A stretch of DNA of 64,000 bases from Agromyces flavus (GCF_900104685.1 NZ_LT629755.1:2914001-2978000); one strand, 5' to 3'; counted from the first letter of the stretch, positions 46,619 to 56,382 are shown. The notes: a model not told the origin generated them from the letters alone. Program-made: numbers and translations.

Positions 46619-47017
46619 ATGGACGAGATCGTCACGCTCGAACCGTGGAGCCCCCTGCCGCTCGTCGTCCCGGCGCTGATCGTGCTCGCCGGGGTCGTGG
46701 TGTCGATCATCGGCACGCACCGGCGCGTCAAGCCGCTGCGCGAGACGGGCTACGTGGCGATCGTGTTCGGCGCGCTCGCGGCGGGCGCCATGACCTACTC
46801 CATGGCCGGCATCTGGGACACCGAGCAGCGCACCGACGCGCTCGTCTCGCTGGGCTACGAGACGCCCACGTTCAGCGCGAGCATGGGCCTCGGCGCGGGC
46901 GAGACGCCGCCCATCGCGTTCCAGGCGGTGCGCGACGGCGTGCGCGTCCGGGGCGTGATCGTGCAGGTCGACGACGATCAGTGGCAGGTGCGGGAGGTCG
47001 CGGAGGACGAGGACTGA
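46619..47017 (+). CDS. small two-helix membrane protein
   Basis: A 132-residue protein with two membrane helices (about 13-33, LPLVVPALIVLAGVVVSIIG, and 44-62) and a C-terminal soluble tail of about 65 residues ending in acidic residues (EVAEDED). GGAGGGAGCCGG precedes the ATG. No family recognised. It follows the MocR gene by 28 bp on the same strand. Confidence 0.78.
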   Translation: MDEIVTLEPWSPLPLVVPALIVLAGVVVSIIGTHRRVKPLRETGYVAIVFGALAAGAMTYSMAGIWDTEQRTDALVSLGYETPTFSASMGLGAGETPPIAFQAVRDGVRVRGVIVQVDDDQWQVREVAEDED

Positions 47018-47089
47018 GCCGGGGGCGCGAGGCGCGCCATCCGCTCAGTCGATCGCGACGGCCGGATGTCGCGACGCCGACGGTCGGCG

Positions 47090-47095
47090 TAGCGT
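47090..47095 (+). promoter_or_regulatory. -10 box of leaderless ptrB promoter
   Basis: TAGCGT ends 6 nt before the GTG at 47102. Confidence 0.55.
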
Positions 47096-47101
47096 TGGGT
47101 C

Positions 47102-49240
47102 GTGCTGACTCCTCCGGTGACCGAGAAGCGACCGACCGAACGCACCCACCACGGCGACGTGGTGATCGACCACTACGAGTGGTTGCGCGACAAGGACGAC
47201 CCCGCGGTGATCGCCCACCTGAACGAGGAGAACGCCTACACCAAGGCGCGCACGAAGCACCTGTCGCTGCTGCAGGAGCAGGTGTTCGAGGAGATCAAGC
47301 GACGCACGAAGGAGACCGACCTCAGCGTCCCCACGCGCGAGGGCACGTGGTGGTACTACTCGCGCACGGTCGAGGGCCTCCAGTACGCCATCCACTGCCG
47401 CGTGCCCGTCACCACGCCCGACGACTGGGAGCCGCCCGCGGTGCCCGAGGACGGATCGCCGCTGCCGCACGAGCAGGTGCTGCTCGACGACAATGCCGAG
47501 GCCAGGGGGCACGAGTTCTACGCGCTCGGGAGCTTCGACGTGACCGCCGACGGCACGACCATGCTCTACGCCGTCGACGTCGAGGGCGACGAGCGGTACA
47601 CGCTGCGGCTGCGCTCGATCGACGGATCGGGCCGCGAGTTCGACGACGAGATCCCGGGTACCGCCGGGGGCGCGGTGTTCGAGCCGACCGGCCGATACCT
47701 CTTCTATGCCACGGTCGACGACGCGTGGCGTCCCGACACGATCTGGCGGCACGAGGTCGGCACCCCCGCCTCGGCCGACGTGCAGGTGTTCCACGAGCCC
47801 GACGAGCGGTTCTGGCTCGGCGTCGGGCTCATGCGGAGCCACCGCTACCTCGTGCTCGAGGCGGGCTCGCAGGTCACGAGCGAGACCTGGCTGCTCGACA
47901 CCGCCGACCCGACGGGCGAGTTCCGCGTGGTCTGGCCGCGGCGCGATGGCGTCGAGTACGACGTCGAGCACGTGGTCGCCGGCGGTCGCGACCGCCTCCT
48001 CATCGTGCACAACGAGGGCGACGCGGTGAACTTCGAACTCGTGAGCGTCGCCGTCGACGACCCGCAGGGGCCGAGGCGGATGCTCCTTCCCCACGATCCG
48101 CGGATGCGCATCGAGGGGGCGCACGCCTTCCGCGACTTCGTCGCGCTCGAGTACCGCCGCGACGGCCTGCCGCGCGTCGCGATCGCCAAGGTCCCGCCGC
48201 AGGGCCTGCCCGACGACGCGACGCCCGACGACACGCTGCACGAGCTCGCGTTCGACGAGGAGCTGTTCTCGGCCGGCGTGGGAGCGAACCCGGCGTGGGA
48301 GCAGCGGTCGCTGCGGATCGGGTTCGGCAGCTTCGTGACCCCGTCGACCGTGATCGACGTCGACGTGCCGACCGGGCAGCGCACCGTCCGCAAGCAGCAG
48401 CCCGTGCTCGGCGACTACCACCCCGAGCGCTACGCGCAGAAGCGCGAATGGGCGACGGCACCGGATGGCACGAAGGTGCCGATCTCGCTCGTGTACCGCC
48501 CCGACCTGGTCACCCTCGGCGAGCCCGCCCCGATGCTGCTCTACGGCTACGGTTCGTACGAGCACGCCATCGACCCCGGCTTCGGCATCCCACGGCTGTC
48601 ACTGCTCGACCGCGGCATGGTGTTCGCCGTCGCGCACGTGCGCGGCGGCGGCGAGATGGGTCGTCTCTGGTACGAGCACGGCAAGAAGCTGCACAAGCGC
48701 CACACGTTCACCGACTTCATCGCCGCGGCCGAGCACCTGGTCGACCGCGACATCACCTCGCCCGACCACCTCGTCGCGCAGGGCGGATCCGCGGGCGGAC
48801 TCCTCATGGGCGCGGTCGCGAACCTCGCCCCCCGCCTGTTCGCGGGCATCGTGGCCGAGGTGCCGTTCGTCGACCCGCTGACGTCGATCCTCGACCCTTC
48901 GCTGCCCCTCACGGTCATCGAGTGGGACGAGTGGGGCAATCCGCTCGAGGATCCCGAGGTGTACGCGTACATGAAGTCGTACGCGCCGTACGAGAACGTG
49001 CACGCAGTGCAGTACCCGCGGATCCTCGCGATCACGTCGCTGAACGACACCCGCGTGCTCTACGTGGAGCCCGCGAAGTGGGTGGCTCGCCTGCGCGAGG
49101 TGGGCGCCGACCCGCTGCTGAAGATCGAGATGGCGGCCGGGCACGGCGGGGTCTCGGGTCGCTACGCGGCGTGGCGCGAGCGCGCGTTCGCGAACGCGTG
49201 GATCATCGACGCGGCGGGGGCGCACCCGAGCGGCGAGTAG
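47102..49240 (+). CDS. ptrB: oligopeptidase B (prolyl oligopeptidase family S9A)
   Basis: A 712-residue cytosolic serine peptidase that cleaves short peptides after Arg or Lys. It begins VTEKRPTERTHHGDVVIDHYEWLRDKDDPAV, the strong oligopeptidase B start, has a seven-blade propeller in the first 400 residues, and an alpha/beta-hydrolase catalytic domain with Ser563 (GGSAGG), Asp649 (SLNDTRV) and His681 (AAGHGG). GPDLVTLGEPAPMLLYGYGSYE-type sequence (PMLLYGYGSYEHAIDPGF) precedes the nucleophile. Start fixed by a -10 box 6 nt upstream. Confidence 0.94.
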   Translation: MLTPPVTEKRPTERTHHGDVVIDHYEWLRDKDDPAVIAHLNEENAYTKARTKHLSLLQEQVFEEIKRRTKETDLSVPTREGTWWYYSRTVEGLQYAIHCRVPVTTPDDWEPPAVPEDGSPLPHEQVLLDDNAEARGHEFYALGSFDVTADGTTMLYAVDVEGDERYTLRLRSIDGSGREFDDEIPGTAGGAVFEPTGRYLFYATVDDAWRPDTIWRHEVGTPASADVQVFHEPDERFWLGVGLMRSHRYLVLEAGSQVTSETWLLDTADPTGEFRVVWPRRDGVEYDVEHVVAGGRDRLLIVHNEGDAVNFELVSVAVDDPQGPRRMLLPHDPRMRIEGAHAFRDFVALEYRRDGLPRVAIAKVPPQGLPDDATPDDTLHELAFDEELFSAGVGANPAWEQRSLRIGFGSFVTPSTVIDVDVPTGQRTVRKQQPVLGDYHPERYAQKREWATAPDGTKVPISLVYRPDLVTLGEPAPMLLYGYGSYEHAIDPGFGIPRLSLLDRGMVFAVAHVRGGGEMGRLWYEHGKKLHKRHTFTDFIAAAEHLVDRDITSPDHLVAQGGSAGGLLMGAVANLAPRLFAGIVAEVPFVDPLTSILDPSLPLTVIEWDEWGNPLEDPEVYAYMKSYAPYENVHAVQYPRILAITSLNDTRVLYVEPAKWVARLREVGADPLLKIEMAAGHGGVSGRYAAWRERAFANAWIIDAAGAHPSGE

Positions 49241-49326
49241 GCGCGGCGCGGAATGGCGGGATCTCCGCGATTCGTGCCCCGATCGGGGCTCGTGGGATGT
49301 CGGTGGCACTCGGCAGACTGGCGCCC

Positions 49327-50643
49327 ATGTCGTTCATCGCCGAACTGAGCCAGCGGATGCCGCAGCGCGTCCATGCACCCGGCAGTCCCGAGTACGAGGC
49401 GGGCGCGGCCGTCTTCGGCGCCACGGGCACGCCCGATGCCGTCGTGCGTCCCGCCTCCGCGGCCGAGGTCGCCGAGGCGGTGCGCGCCGCGGTCGACGCG
49501 GGCGTGCCGATCGCCGTCCGCTCGGGCGGACACGGCTCCGAACCCGCCACCGCCGGCCTCGTCATCGACCTCGGCGAGCTGAACGGGGTCGAGCTGGCCG
49601 GCACCGACGGCCTCGTGCACGTCGGTGCCGGCGCGAAATGGGGCGACGTGGCCGCCGCCCTCGCGCCGCACGGCCTGGGCATCACCTCGGGCGACACCCT
49701 CGACGTCGGCGTGGGCGGGCTCGCGCTCGGCGGCGGCATCGGGTGGCTCGCCCGCACGCACGGCCTCACGGTCGACATCCTGCGCGAGGTCGAGCTCGTC
49801 ACGGCCTCGGGCGACGTGCTCACGGTGAACGCCGAGTCGCACCCCGAGCTGTTCTGGGCGCTGCGCGGCGGCGGCGGCAACTTCGGCGTCGCCACGCGGT
49901 TCACGTTCCAGGCCGCGCCGGTCGACGGGCTCGTGGGCGGGCACCTGCGGTGGGAGGCGTCCGACGCGCCTGCGGTGCTGCGCGCGTGGCGCGACGTCCT
50001 GCGCGTCGCGCCCGACGAGCTGAACGGCACGCTCCTCGTGATGCCCCCGCTCGCCCCCGAGATGCCCGCCGGGCCGCAGCTCGCGGTGGCGCTTCGCGGG
50101 TCCGAGGCCGACCTCCGTGCGCTGCTCGAGCCGATGACCTCGCTCGACTCGCTCGTCGAGGAGTCCCTGGGCCCGGTGCAGTACGTCGACCTGCTCGAGG
50201 CCGCTCCGCCGGGCAAGCCGCCGTTCCTGTTCGTCGGGGGCAACGGCTTCGCACCCGATCTCTCCGACGCGGCGCTCGAGGCGTTCGCCCGCGCCGTCGA
50301 CCGCGAGATCCCGACCATGGTCCTCATCCGAGCGCTCGGCGGCGCGTTCTCACGGGTCGCCCCCGACGCCACCGCCATCGCGCAACGCGACGGCCAGGCG
50401 CTCGTGGCGATCAACGGCATCCTGCCGCCCGACGCGAGCGCCGAGCAGGTCGCCGCCGCGCGCGTCCCCGTCGACGAGGCCATGACGTTCACGACCGGCA
50501 AGTACGCGAACTTCACGCCCGAGTTCGGCGACGAGTCCATCGGCGACATCTATCCGCCGGCCACGCTCGAACGCCTGCGCGCGGTCAAGCGCGAGGTCGA
50601 CCCGGGCGACGCGTTCCGAGCGAGCCACCACATCGCGCCATAG
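49327..50643 (+). CDS. FAD-linked oxidase of the berberine-bridge type
   Basis: A 438-residue flavoprotein with an FAD_binding_4 domain (RSGGHG at 65-70; His69 is the usual site of 8-alpha covalent FAD attachment) and the C-terminal BBE pattern YANFTPEF followed by LERLRAVKREVDPGDAF. GGGIGWLARTHGL and ALRGGGGNFGVAT are standard. The second covalent cysteine of plant BBE enzymes is not seen. Substrates of bacterial members are sugars or natural products. CAGACT ends 7 nt before the ATG, so the mRNA may be leaderless. Confidence 0.9.
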   Translation: MSFIAELSQRMPQRVHAPGSPEYEAGAAVFGATGTPDAVVRPASAAEVAEAVRAAVDAGVPIAVRSGGHGSEPATAGLVIDLGELNGVELAGTDGLVHVGAGAKWGDVAAALAPHGLGITSGDTLDVGVGGLALGGGIGWLARTHGLTVDILREVELVTASGDVLTVNAESHPELFWALRGGGGNFGVATRFTFQAAPVDGLVGGHLRWEASDAPAVLRAWRDVLRVAPDELNGTLLVMPPLAPEMPAGPQLAVALRGSEADLRALLEPMTSLDSLVEESLGPVQYVDLLEAAPPGKPPFLFVGGNGFAPDLSDAALEAFARAVDREIPTMVLIRALGGAFSRVAPDATAIAQRDGQALVAINGILPPDASAEQVAAARVPVDEAMTFTTGKYANFTPEFGDESIGDIYPPATLERLRAVKREVDPGDAFRASHHIAP

Positions 50644-50677
50644 CCACACGCTGCAGTCGGTGGTCGTCGCGAGGACG

Positions 50678-53311
50678 TCACCGAGCCGAGTGGACGGCGT
50701 TCGCGTGCGGTGGGGCACCGCGACGCGACCGGAGTCGCTTGTCGAGTGCGTCCACCGCGAGCAGGGTGGGGAACGCGGCGATCGCGACCGCCCATCCGGC
50801 GAGCGGCGGGTTCGCCTGGCCGAGCACGTCGGCGATCGGCGGCACCCACAGCAGCACGAGCGAGAACGCGGTGCCGATGAGCACGGCGCCGACCAGCAGG
50901 CGATTGCCGAACCATCCCAGCGCCCCCGGCCACTTGGTCGCCGAGCGGCAGGCGAACGCGTTGGCCGCTTGGGCGATCACGACCGTGATGTACGCGGCGC
51001 CAGAGGCGGCCAGCAGCTCGTCGCCCGTCGGGAAGGGGCCGCCCGGGCGCCAGCCCAGCGCCGCCATCGACACGACGAACGCGAGCAGGCTGAGCGCCGC
51101 CTCGAGCGGGCCGAGCACCCCGAACGCACGCCGCAGCACGGTCGCGTTCATGAGGCGTCCGCCCACGGGCGGTCCCTTCAGCAGGTGCTTCGCGGGAGGC
51201 TCGGCGCCGAGTGCGACCGCTGACAGCGTGTCGGTGCCGAGGTCGAGCGCGATGATCTGGAGGACCCCCAGCGCGAGCGGGAATTGGCCGCCCGACAGCG
51301 CCCAGACGACGAACGGCGTGAGCTCGGCGACGTTGTCGGTCAGGTGGTAGGTGAGGAACCGGCGGATGTTGACGTAGGTCGCGCGGCCGTGCTCGATGCC
51401 GGCCACGATGCTCGAGAACGCGTCGTCGAGGAGCACGAGGTCGGCCGCCTCGCGAGCCACGTCGGTGCCCGAGCGTCCCATCGCGACGCCGATGTCGGCC
51501 TCGTGCAGGGCGGGCGCATCGTTGACCCCGTCGCCGGTCATCGCAACGACGTGCCCGCGCGAACGCAGCGCGCGGGCGATCCGCAGCTTGTCCTCGGGCG
51601 AGACGCGCGCGACGACCGCGCCGTCGTGGTCGAGCACCGCGGCGAGGTGCTGGTCGTCGGCCGGCAGCTCGTCGCCCGTCAGCACGGGCGAGTCCGGTGA
51701 CCGGAGGCCCACCTCGTCGGCGATCGCGCGTGCCGTGGTCGGATGGTCCCCCGTGATCATGGCGACGCGCACGCCCGCATCGCGGCAGGCCGCGAGCGCC
51801 TCGACCACGTCGTCGCGTGGCGGGTCCTCGAGCGCGGCCAGTCCGAGCAGCCGCAGTCCCGGCTCGCATTCCTCGAGCGTGCGCGGGGTTCGGGCGCCCC
51901 GCGCCGCAGACGCGACGGCGATCACGCGCAGCCCGCGCGCCGTGAGCGCGTCGAGCGCGGCATGCGCGGCCGGGTCGTCACCGCAGAGCGGCAGCACGGT
52001 GTCCGGCGCACCCTTCACGACGATCTCGTCCGACCGCACCACGGCCATCCGGCGCAAGCGCGGATCGAACGGGAACCGCAGCTCGTGCTCCTCGTCGCGC
52101 CGGTCGGCGTCGGTGTCGACCCCCATCCGGCGCGCGAAGGCGTCGAGTGCGGCTTCCATGGGGTCCCCGTGGGCGCGCCACCGCCCGTCCACGAGCTCGG
52201 CGTATCCGGTCGAGCATCGTTCGGCGGCGAGCGCGAGCGACCGCACCGGGCCGGGCGCATCGGGTCCCGACCAGGAGAGCGCGGCCTCCGGGCCGTAGCC
52301 GGGCCCGTCGAGCACGACCGAGCCCGCGGGCGTCCACGCCTCGACGACGTTCATCAGGTTCTGGGTGAGCGTGCCGGTCTTGTCGGTGCAGATGAACGTG
52401 GTCGACCCGAGGGTCTCGACCGCCTCGAGGTGCCTGACGAGGATGTTGCGCTTCGCCATCCGCTCCGAGCCCCACGCGAGCGACAACGTCACCGTCGGCA
52501 GCAGGCCCTCGGGCACGAGCGCGACCGTCACGCCGATTGCGAAGACGAAGGCCGCCTGGATCGGGTTGCCGACGATGAGCGAGACGACAAGGAACAGCAG
52601 ACCGAGCCCGATCGCGATCCCGGCCGTGAGCCGCACGACCCCGCGCAGACCGCGCGTGAGCGGCGTGTCGGGCTTCGCGCTGGTCGTGGTCAGCCGCGCG
52701 ATGCCGGCGAGGCGGGTTCGCGCGCCGGTCGCGGTCACGACCGCCGTCGCCTCGCCCTCGACGACGAAGGTGCCGGCGAACAGCGTCTCGCCCTCCACCA
52801 CTCCACCCGCGACGCTCTCACCCGTCAGCATCGACGAGTCGACGAGCAGCCGATTCGTCGCGAGCGTCTCGGCGTCGGCCGGTACCCGGTCGCCGCTCTC
52901 GAGCAGGAGCGCGTCGCCGACGACGACGTCGGCCGCCTCGACGACCTGCCGCCGTCCGTCGCGACGCACCGAGACGCGCGCGGGGAGCAGGTCCTTCAGC
53001 CGGTCCGCGGCGCGATCGGCGCGGGCCTGCTGGGCGGCCGCGAAGATCGCGTTGAGCACGATCACGCCGACGATCGCGATGCTCAGCTCGGGCAGTCCGG
53101 CGACCAGCGAGAGAACCGCGGCGCCCCACAGCAGGACCGCGAAGAAGTGCGTGAGCTCGCCGAGGATGCGCCGCACCGCCGACGGACGCCGGGCGCGAGG
53201 CAGCACGTTCGCGCCGTCGCGAGCACGACGCTCCGCGGCCTCCTCGGTCGTCAGCCCGACGCCGCTCGGCGCCTGTGCCGATCCCCGCCGCTCTTCCTGC
53301 CGCTCCGCCAT
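50678..53311 (-). CDS. P-type cation-transporting ATPase (P2-like)
   Basis: An 877-residue ATP-driven ion pump. The phosphorylated aspartate is Asp310 in DKTGTLT; TGES (163-166) is the phosphatase loop; VALVPEGLLPTVTLSLA with PEGL (267-270) is the membrane ion-site motif of P2-type ATPases; MTGDGVNDAPALHEADIGVAMG is the hinge. About ten helices are expected, with the C-terminal cation domain present. The ion (Ca2+, Mg2+, Na+ or K+) is not decidable. GAGAGGACCGG precedes the ATG and TACGCT about 25 nt upstream is a possible -10 box. Confidence 0.94.
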   Translation of the reverse strand: MAERQEERRGSAQAPSGVGLTTEEAAERRARDGANVLPRARRPSAVRRILGELTHFFAVLLWGAAVLSLVAGLPELSIAIVGVIVLNAIFAAAQQARADRAADRLKDLLPARVSVRRDGRRQVVEAADVVVGDALLLESGDRVPADAETLATNRLLVDSSMLTGESVAGGVVEGETLFAGTFVVEGEATAVVTATGARTRLAGIARLTTTSAKPDTPLTRGLRGVVRLTAGIAIGLGLLFLVVSLIVGNPIQAAFVFAIGVTVALVPEGLLPTVTLSLAWGSERMAKRNILVRHLEAVETLGSTTFICTDKTGTLTQNLMNVVEAWTPAGSVVLDGPGYGPEAALSWSGPDAPGPVRSLALAAERCSTGYAELVDGRWRAHGDPMEAALDAFARRMGVDTDADRRDEEHELRFPFDPRLRRMAVVRSDEIVVKGAPDTVLPLCGDDPAAHAALDALTARGLRVIAVASAARGARTPRTLEECEPGLRLLGLAALEDPPRDDVVEALAACRDAGVRVAMITGDHPTTARAIADEVGLRSPDSPVLTGDELPADDQHLAAVLDHDGAVVARVSPEDKLRIARALRSRGHVVAMTGDGVNDAPALHEADIGVAMGRSGTDVAREAADLVLLDDAFSSIVAGIEHGRATYVNIRRFLTYHLTDNVAELTPFVVWALSGGQFPLALGVLQIIALDLGTDTLSAVALGAEPPAKHLLKGPPVGGRLMNATVLRRAFGVLGPLEAALSLLAFVVSMAALGWRPGGPFPTGDELLAASGAAYITVVIAQAANAFACRSATKWPGALGWFGNRLLVGAVLIGTAFSLVLLWVPPIADVLGQANPPLAGWAVAIAAFPTLLAVDALDKRLRSRRGAPPHANAVHSAR

Positions 53312-53388
53312 CCGGTCCTCTCGACCCGGTCAGCGTAGGAAGGTGCGTACGCGGGTGGACGGGACATCCGTCCCGCGGGGTTCGCGGG

Positions 53389-54048
53389 TCAGCCGGCGGG
53401 CGGGTCCTCGTGCAGGTCGACGTCGGGCTCGACGAACGCCCATCGGGTGAAGCGCACGGTCAGTCCGGCACGCATCGGCGCGCAGACGAGCGGACCGGCG
53501 GTCGCCGCATCCGCGTCGAACGGGGCCACCCGGATGGTGCGCCACTCCCCCTCATCGGCGCGGGCGCGCAGCGTGACCGCATCGCCCTCGACGCCCGACC
53601 GGCTGGCCCGGATGGTGACGATGCGCCCGCCCCAGTCGGGCACCGGGGCGAGCGACCAGTCCGAGACCCGGTTCGTCACGACCGCGCCGACGTGGGGCAC
53701 GCCGTCGTTCATCTCGATGCCCGCCTTGATCCAGACCTCGTCGCCCGCCTGCAGCATGAGGCCGGCCTGGTCGTAGAGCCCGTCGAGCGTCGACGTGTCG
53801 AAGGAGACCTCGACCGCGGCATCCGTGGGCCACGGCGCGAGCAGCGCGTGGCCGTCGTCGTGCACGAACCCGTAGTGCGTGGTGCGCCAGAAGTCGCTGC
53901 CCGCGGCGGCCTCGACGACGATCCCGCCCTCTTCGGTGCGCACGTCGAGCGGATCGCGGGTCCACCGTCCGGCGCTCCACGGGGCCGCGCGCTCGGATCT
54001 CTCGGTCTCGGGCACGGCGCGGTCGGGTTCGTCGGCAGCGGCGATCAT
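53389..54048 (-). CDS. DUF1349 (concanavalin-like) protein
   Basis: A 219-residue protein of the DUF1349/YesU-like beta-sandwich group. AAGSDFWRTTHYGFVHDDGHALL, YDQAGLMLQAGDEVWIKAGIEMNDG and VCAPMRAGLTVRFTRWAF are characteristic. The function is unknown; the fold suggests sugar binding. The start codon lies 6 nt after TAACGT, so leaderless transcription is likely. Confidence 0.88.
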   Translation of the reverse strand: MIAAADEPDRAVPETERSERAAPWSAGRWTRDPLDVRTEEGGIVVEAAAGSDFWRTTHYGFVHDDGHALLAPWPTDAAVEVSFDTSTLDGLYDQAGLMLQAGDEVWIKAGIEMNDGVPHVGAVVTNRVSDWSLAPVPDWGGRIVTIRASRSGVEGDAVTLRARADEGEWRTIRVAPFDADAATAGPLVCAPMRAGLTVRFTRWAFVEPDVDLHEDPPAG

Positions 54049-54054
54049 GCGACC

Positions 54055-54060
54055 ACGTTA
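54055..54060 (-). promoter_or_regulatory. -10 box of leaderless DUF1349 gene
   Basis: TAACGT on the minus strand ends 6 nt before the ATG at 54048. Confidence 0.5.
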
Positions 54061-54094
54061 GCCCGGGGCCTCAGACACGACACGGGGTTGCGCG

Positions 54095-54745
54095 TCAGTA
54101 CTCGGGGATCGACTCGACCGCCCGCTGCGCCTCGAGGCGGGCGAGGTCGCGCAGCAGGTCGTCGGCGACGACCTCCATGCGCTCGGCGCGGTGGTCGGCG
54201 TAGTCCGGCTCCTCGTCGTACCGCGGCCAGCGCCGGTCGAGCTCCTGCTCGATCGCGGCGCCGAGTTCGTGCCACGCGTCGTCGCGGGCGCGATCGACCA
54301 GCTCGGCGATGTACGCGTCGTCGGACCGCTTCGTCCACAGCTGCTTCGCGACGGCCGCATGCACCTTCTCGCGGCGGCGCAGGTTCAGCAGGTCCCCGCG
54401 GTGGTAGTCGTGCTGGTGCTGCGACCGGCCGTCGCGCTGCGCGGCGGTCTCGCGTTCGGCGGCGATGTGCTCGGCGCCCTCGTCGGCCTCCTGTACGAGC
54501 TCGTAGAGCACGGCCCGCGCCATCCCGGCCGCGCGCTCGTCGGAGTACGGCTCGTCGCCCCGCAGTGCGCCGACGATGAGGCGGTTCTTCAGCGCCATCC
54601 GGCCGGCCGACTCGGCCATGAGCATGCCCTCCTCGAGCATCTCGTCGAAGGTCGGCTCCTTGCGCTCGGGCAGCGCGGACCGGTCGAACGGCGCCAGCTT
54701 CAGGCGGTCGCGGCGCCGCCGCCAGGGAAGCCTCAGCCTGACCAT
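54095..54745 (-). CDS. hypothetical helical protein, highly charged
   Basis: A 216-residue soluble protein starting MVRLRLPWRRRRDRLKL and rich in Arg, Glu and Asp. The middle (HIAAERETAAQRDGRSQHQHDYHRGDLLNLRRREKVHAAV) and the end are predicted helices. GAGGAGGTGCGC directly precedes the ATG at 54745. I do not recognise it; the basic start and acidic body suggest a nucleic-acid or membrane-surface binding protein, but this is speculation. Confidence 0.75.
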   Translation of the reverse strand: MVRLRLPWRRRRDRLKLAPFDRSALPERKEPTFDEMLEEGMLMAESAGRMALKNRLIVGALRGDEPYSDERAAGMARAVLYELVQEADEGAEHIAAERETAAQRDGRSQHQHDYHRGDLLNLRRREKVHAAVAKQLWTKRSDDAYIAELVDRARDDAWHELGAAIEQELDRRWPRYDEEPDYADHRAERMEVVADDLLRDLARLEAQRAVESIPEY

Positions 54746-54842
54746 GCGCACCTCCTCGCGTCTGCTCGCGTCGCCCCTTCGAGGGTACCGAGACCGGGTG
54801 AACGGATGCCGCGTGCCGGCCGCTCCGAGCACTCGGGACGGA

Positions 54843-55769
54843 TCACGCAGCGGGGTCGAACCCCGCCGTCCGCCCGTCGCGTGCGACGTACTTCACGACG
54901 AGGCTGCAGTCCTTGTCGCCGTACCCCTCGTTGATGAGCCGGGCGAACCGCTCCATGGCGAGCCGGCCGGCGGCGAGGTCGAGTCCCGCGGCGTCGCCCG
55001 CGGCCAGCGCGTACGAGAGGTCCTTCTCGGCGAGCCGGGTCGTGAACGTCGCGTCGAAGTTCCGGTTCGCCGGGCTGGTCTCGACGACGCCGGGCACCGG
55101 GTACCAGGTTCGCAGCGGCCACGAGTCGCCCGACGACACGGTCGCGAGGTCGTGGAACACGACGGGATCGAGGCCGAGCGCCTCGGCGAGCCGGGCGCCC
55201 TCGGATGCGGCCTGCAGCGTGATGAAGAGCATCAGGTTGTTGGCGAGCTTCGCCGCGATGCCGGCGGTCGGCCCGCCGACGACGAAGACGTGCCCGGCCA
55301 TCGGCTGCACGAGTGCCGCCGCCTCGGACGTCGCCTCCTCGTCGCCGCCGAGCATGAAGGTGAGCGAGCCCGCGTGCGCCCCGGCGATGCCGCCCGACAC
55401 GGGCGAGTCGACGAAGCGGATGCCGCGGGCCGCCGCCGCCTCATGGCAGACGCGGGCCGTCTCCACGTCCACGGTCGAGGTGTCGAGCACGAGCGTGCCG
55501 CGCCGCACGACGTCGAACAGGCCGGTGTGCTCGGCGTCGCCGATGAGCACCTGGCGCGAGTGCTCGGACCGCGGCAGCGAGGTGAACACGGCGTCGGCCT
55601 CGCGCGCGGCGGTCGCCGCATCCGCCACCAGTCGAACCCCGGCCGATGCCGCGCGCTCGGCCATGCGCGGATCGACGTCGAAGCCCGCCACCTCGTGCCC
55701 GGCCTCGACGAGGTGCGCGGCCATGGGCGCCCCCATGTGCCCGAGCCCGATCCACCCGATGACGGCCAT
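54843..55769 (-). CDS. mmsB: 3-hydroxyisobutyrate dehydrogenase-like NAD(P)-dependent reductase
   Basis: A 308-residue beta-hydroxyacid dehydrogenase. The coenzyme motif is IGLGHMGAPMA (7-17); VDSPVSGGIAGAHAGSLTFMLGG is the substrate-binding signature; the catalytic lysine is in GIAAKLANNLML. The family includes 3-hydroxyisobutyrate and 2-hydroxy-3-oxopropionate (tartronate semialdehyde) dehydrogenases; length and motifs favour the first, used in valine catabolism, but neighbours give no support. GAGGAGGACGCC precedes the ATG. Its -10 candidate TAGCGT is at 55824-55819. Confidence 0.88.
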   Translation of the reverse strand: MAVIGWIGLGHMGAPMAAHLVEAGHEVAGFDVDPRMAERAASAGVRLVADAATAAREADAVFTSLPRSEHSRQVLIGDAEHTGLFDVVRRGTLVLDTSTVDVETARVCHEAAAARGIRFVDSPVSGGIAGAHAGSLTFMLGGDEEATSEAAALVQPMAGHVFVVGGPTAGIAAKLANNLMLFITLQAASEGARLAEALGLDPVVFHDLATVSSGDSWPLRTWYPVPGVVETSPANRNFDATFTTRLAEKDLSYALAAGDAAGLDLAAGRLAMERFARLINEGYGDKDCSLVVKYVARDGRTAGFDPAA

Positions 55770-55794
55770 GGCGTCCTCCTCGACGTCGCGTCGC

Positions 55795-55898
55795 GACCAC
55801 GTCGTCGCGCCCGCTTCCACGCTACGACCACGACACGCGCTGCGCGACTCGCCCCGGACCTGCGTGCGGTGCGGGCGCGCGTGTGGTCGGCTGTGGTC
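55795..55898. promoter_or_regulatory. repeated GTGGTC/GACCAC boxes between mmsB-like gene and next gene
   Basis: GACCAC at 55795-55800 and 55826-55831, and TGTGGTC at 55882-55888 and 55892-55898. The second copy abuts the -10 box of the leftward dehydrogenase gene. The symmetrical arrangement suggests a shared regulator, though the region is short and GC-rich. Confidence 0.3.
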
Positions 55899-55910
55899 AG
55901 GGGTGCGCTC

Positions 55911-56285
55911 ATGACGAAGCCATTCGGAAGCCTGACCGACGACGAGGTGCAGCACGCGGGACGCGTCGAATTGCGCCGGGTCGTCGTGACCGACGACGTG
56001 GAGTCGTGGGACCTGGTGCTCTACGCGGCCGGAGGCATCGAGCCGATCGCGGTCGACGCGTTCAGCCTCGACGAGCTGGCCCGGATCAACCCGCCGTCGT
56101 CGCGCGACCTCGCCGACGGCGTCGCGAAGGTCGTCCTCGGATGCCACGGCCTCAAGCGCATCGAGCCGTGGACCATGTCGCGCGACGCGACGAGCTGGTC
56201 GGCCCGGGTCGCGGTCGTCCCGGTCGCCGCCTCGGCGGAGCCGGCGGAGCCGGCGGGGCCCCCGGACCCGGCCGCCGCGGGCTGA
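55911..56285 (+). CDS. small hypothetical protein
   Basis: A 124-residue soluble protein: MTKPFGSLTDDEVQHAGRVELRRVVVTDDVESWDLVLYAAGG, followed by an acidic middle and a Pro/Ala-rich tail. No known motif. The ATG is preceded by AGGGG about 8 nt upstream. Moderate confidence because the third-position GC pattern and charge balance look coding. Confidence 0.7.
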   Translation: MTKPFGSLTDDEVQHAGRVELRRVVVTDDVESWDLVLYAAGGIEPIAVDAFSLDELARINPPSSRDLADGVAKVVLGCHGLKRIEPWTMSRDATSWSARVAVVPVAASAEPAEPAGPPDPAAAG

Positions 56286-56382
56286 CGCGACCCCGACTGA
56301 TCGCTGCCGCGACGGAGCGCTGCCGCGATGGCCGCGCTGCCGCGACGGCCGCGCCGACACGGTTCCCGCTTCTGCGAATCGC

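Noticed and set aside
46645..49300. N-terminal part of a 1332-codon rightward frame reaching the BBE oxidase
   Set aside because: Only the last 438 codons (from 49327) encode a real protein; the rest overlaps oligopeptidase B in another frame.
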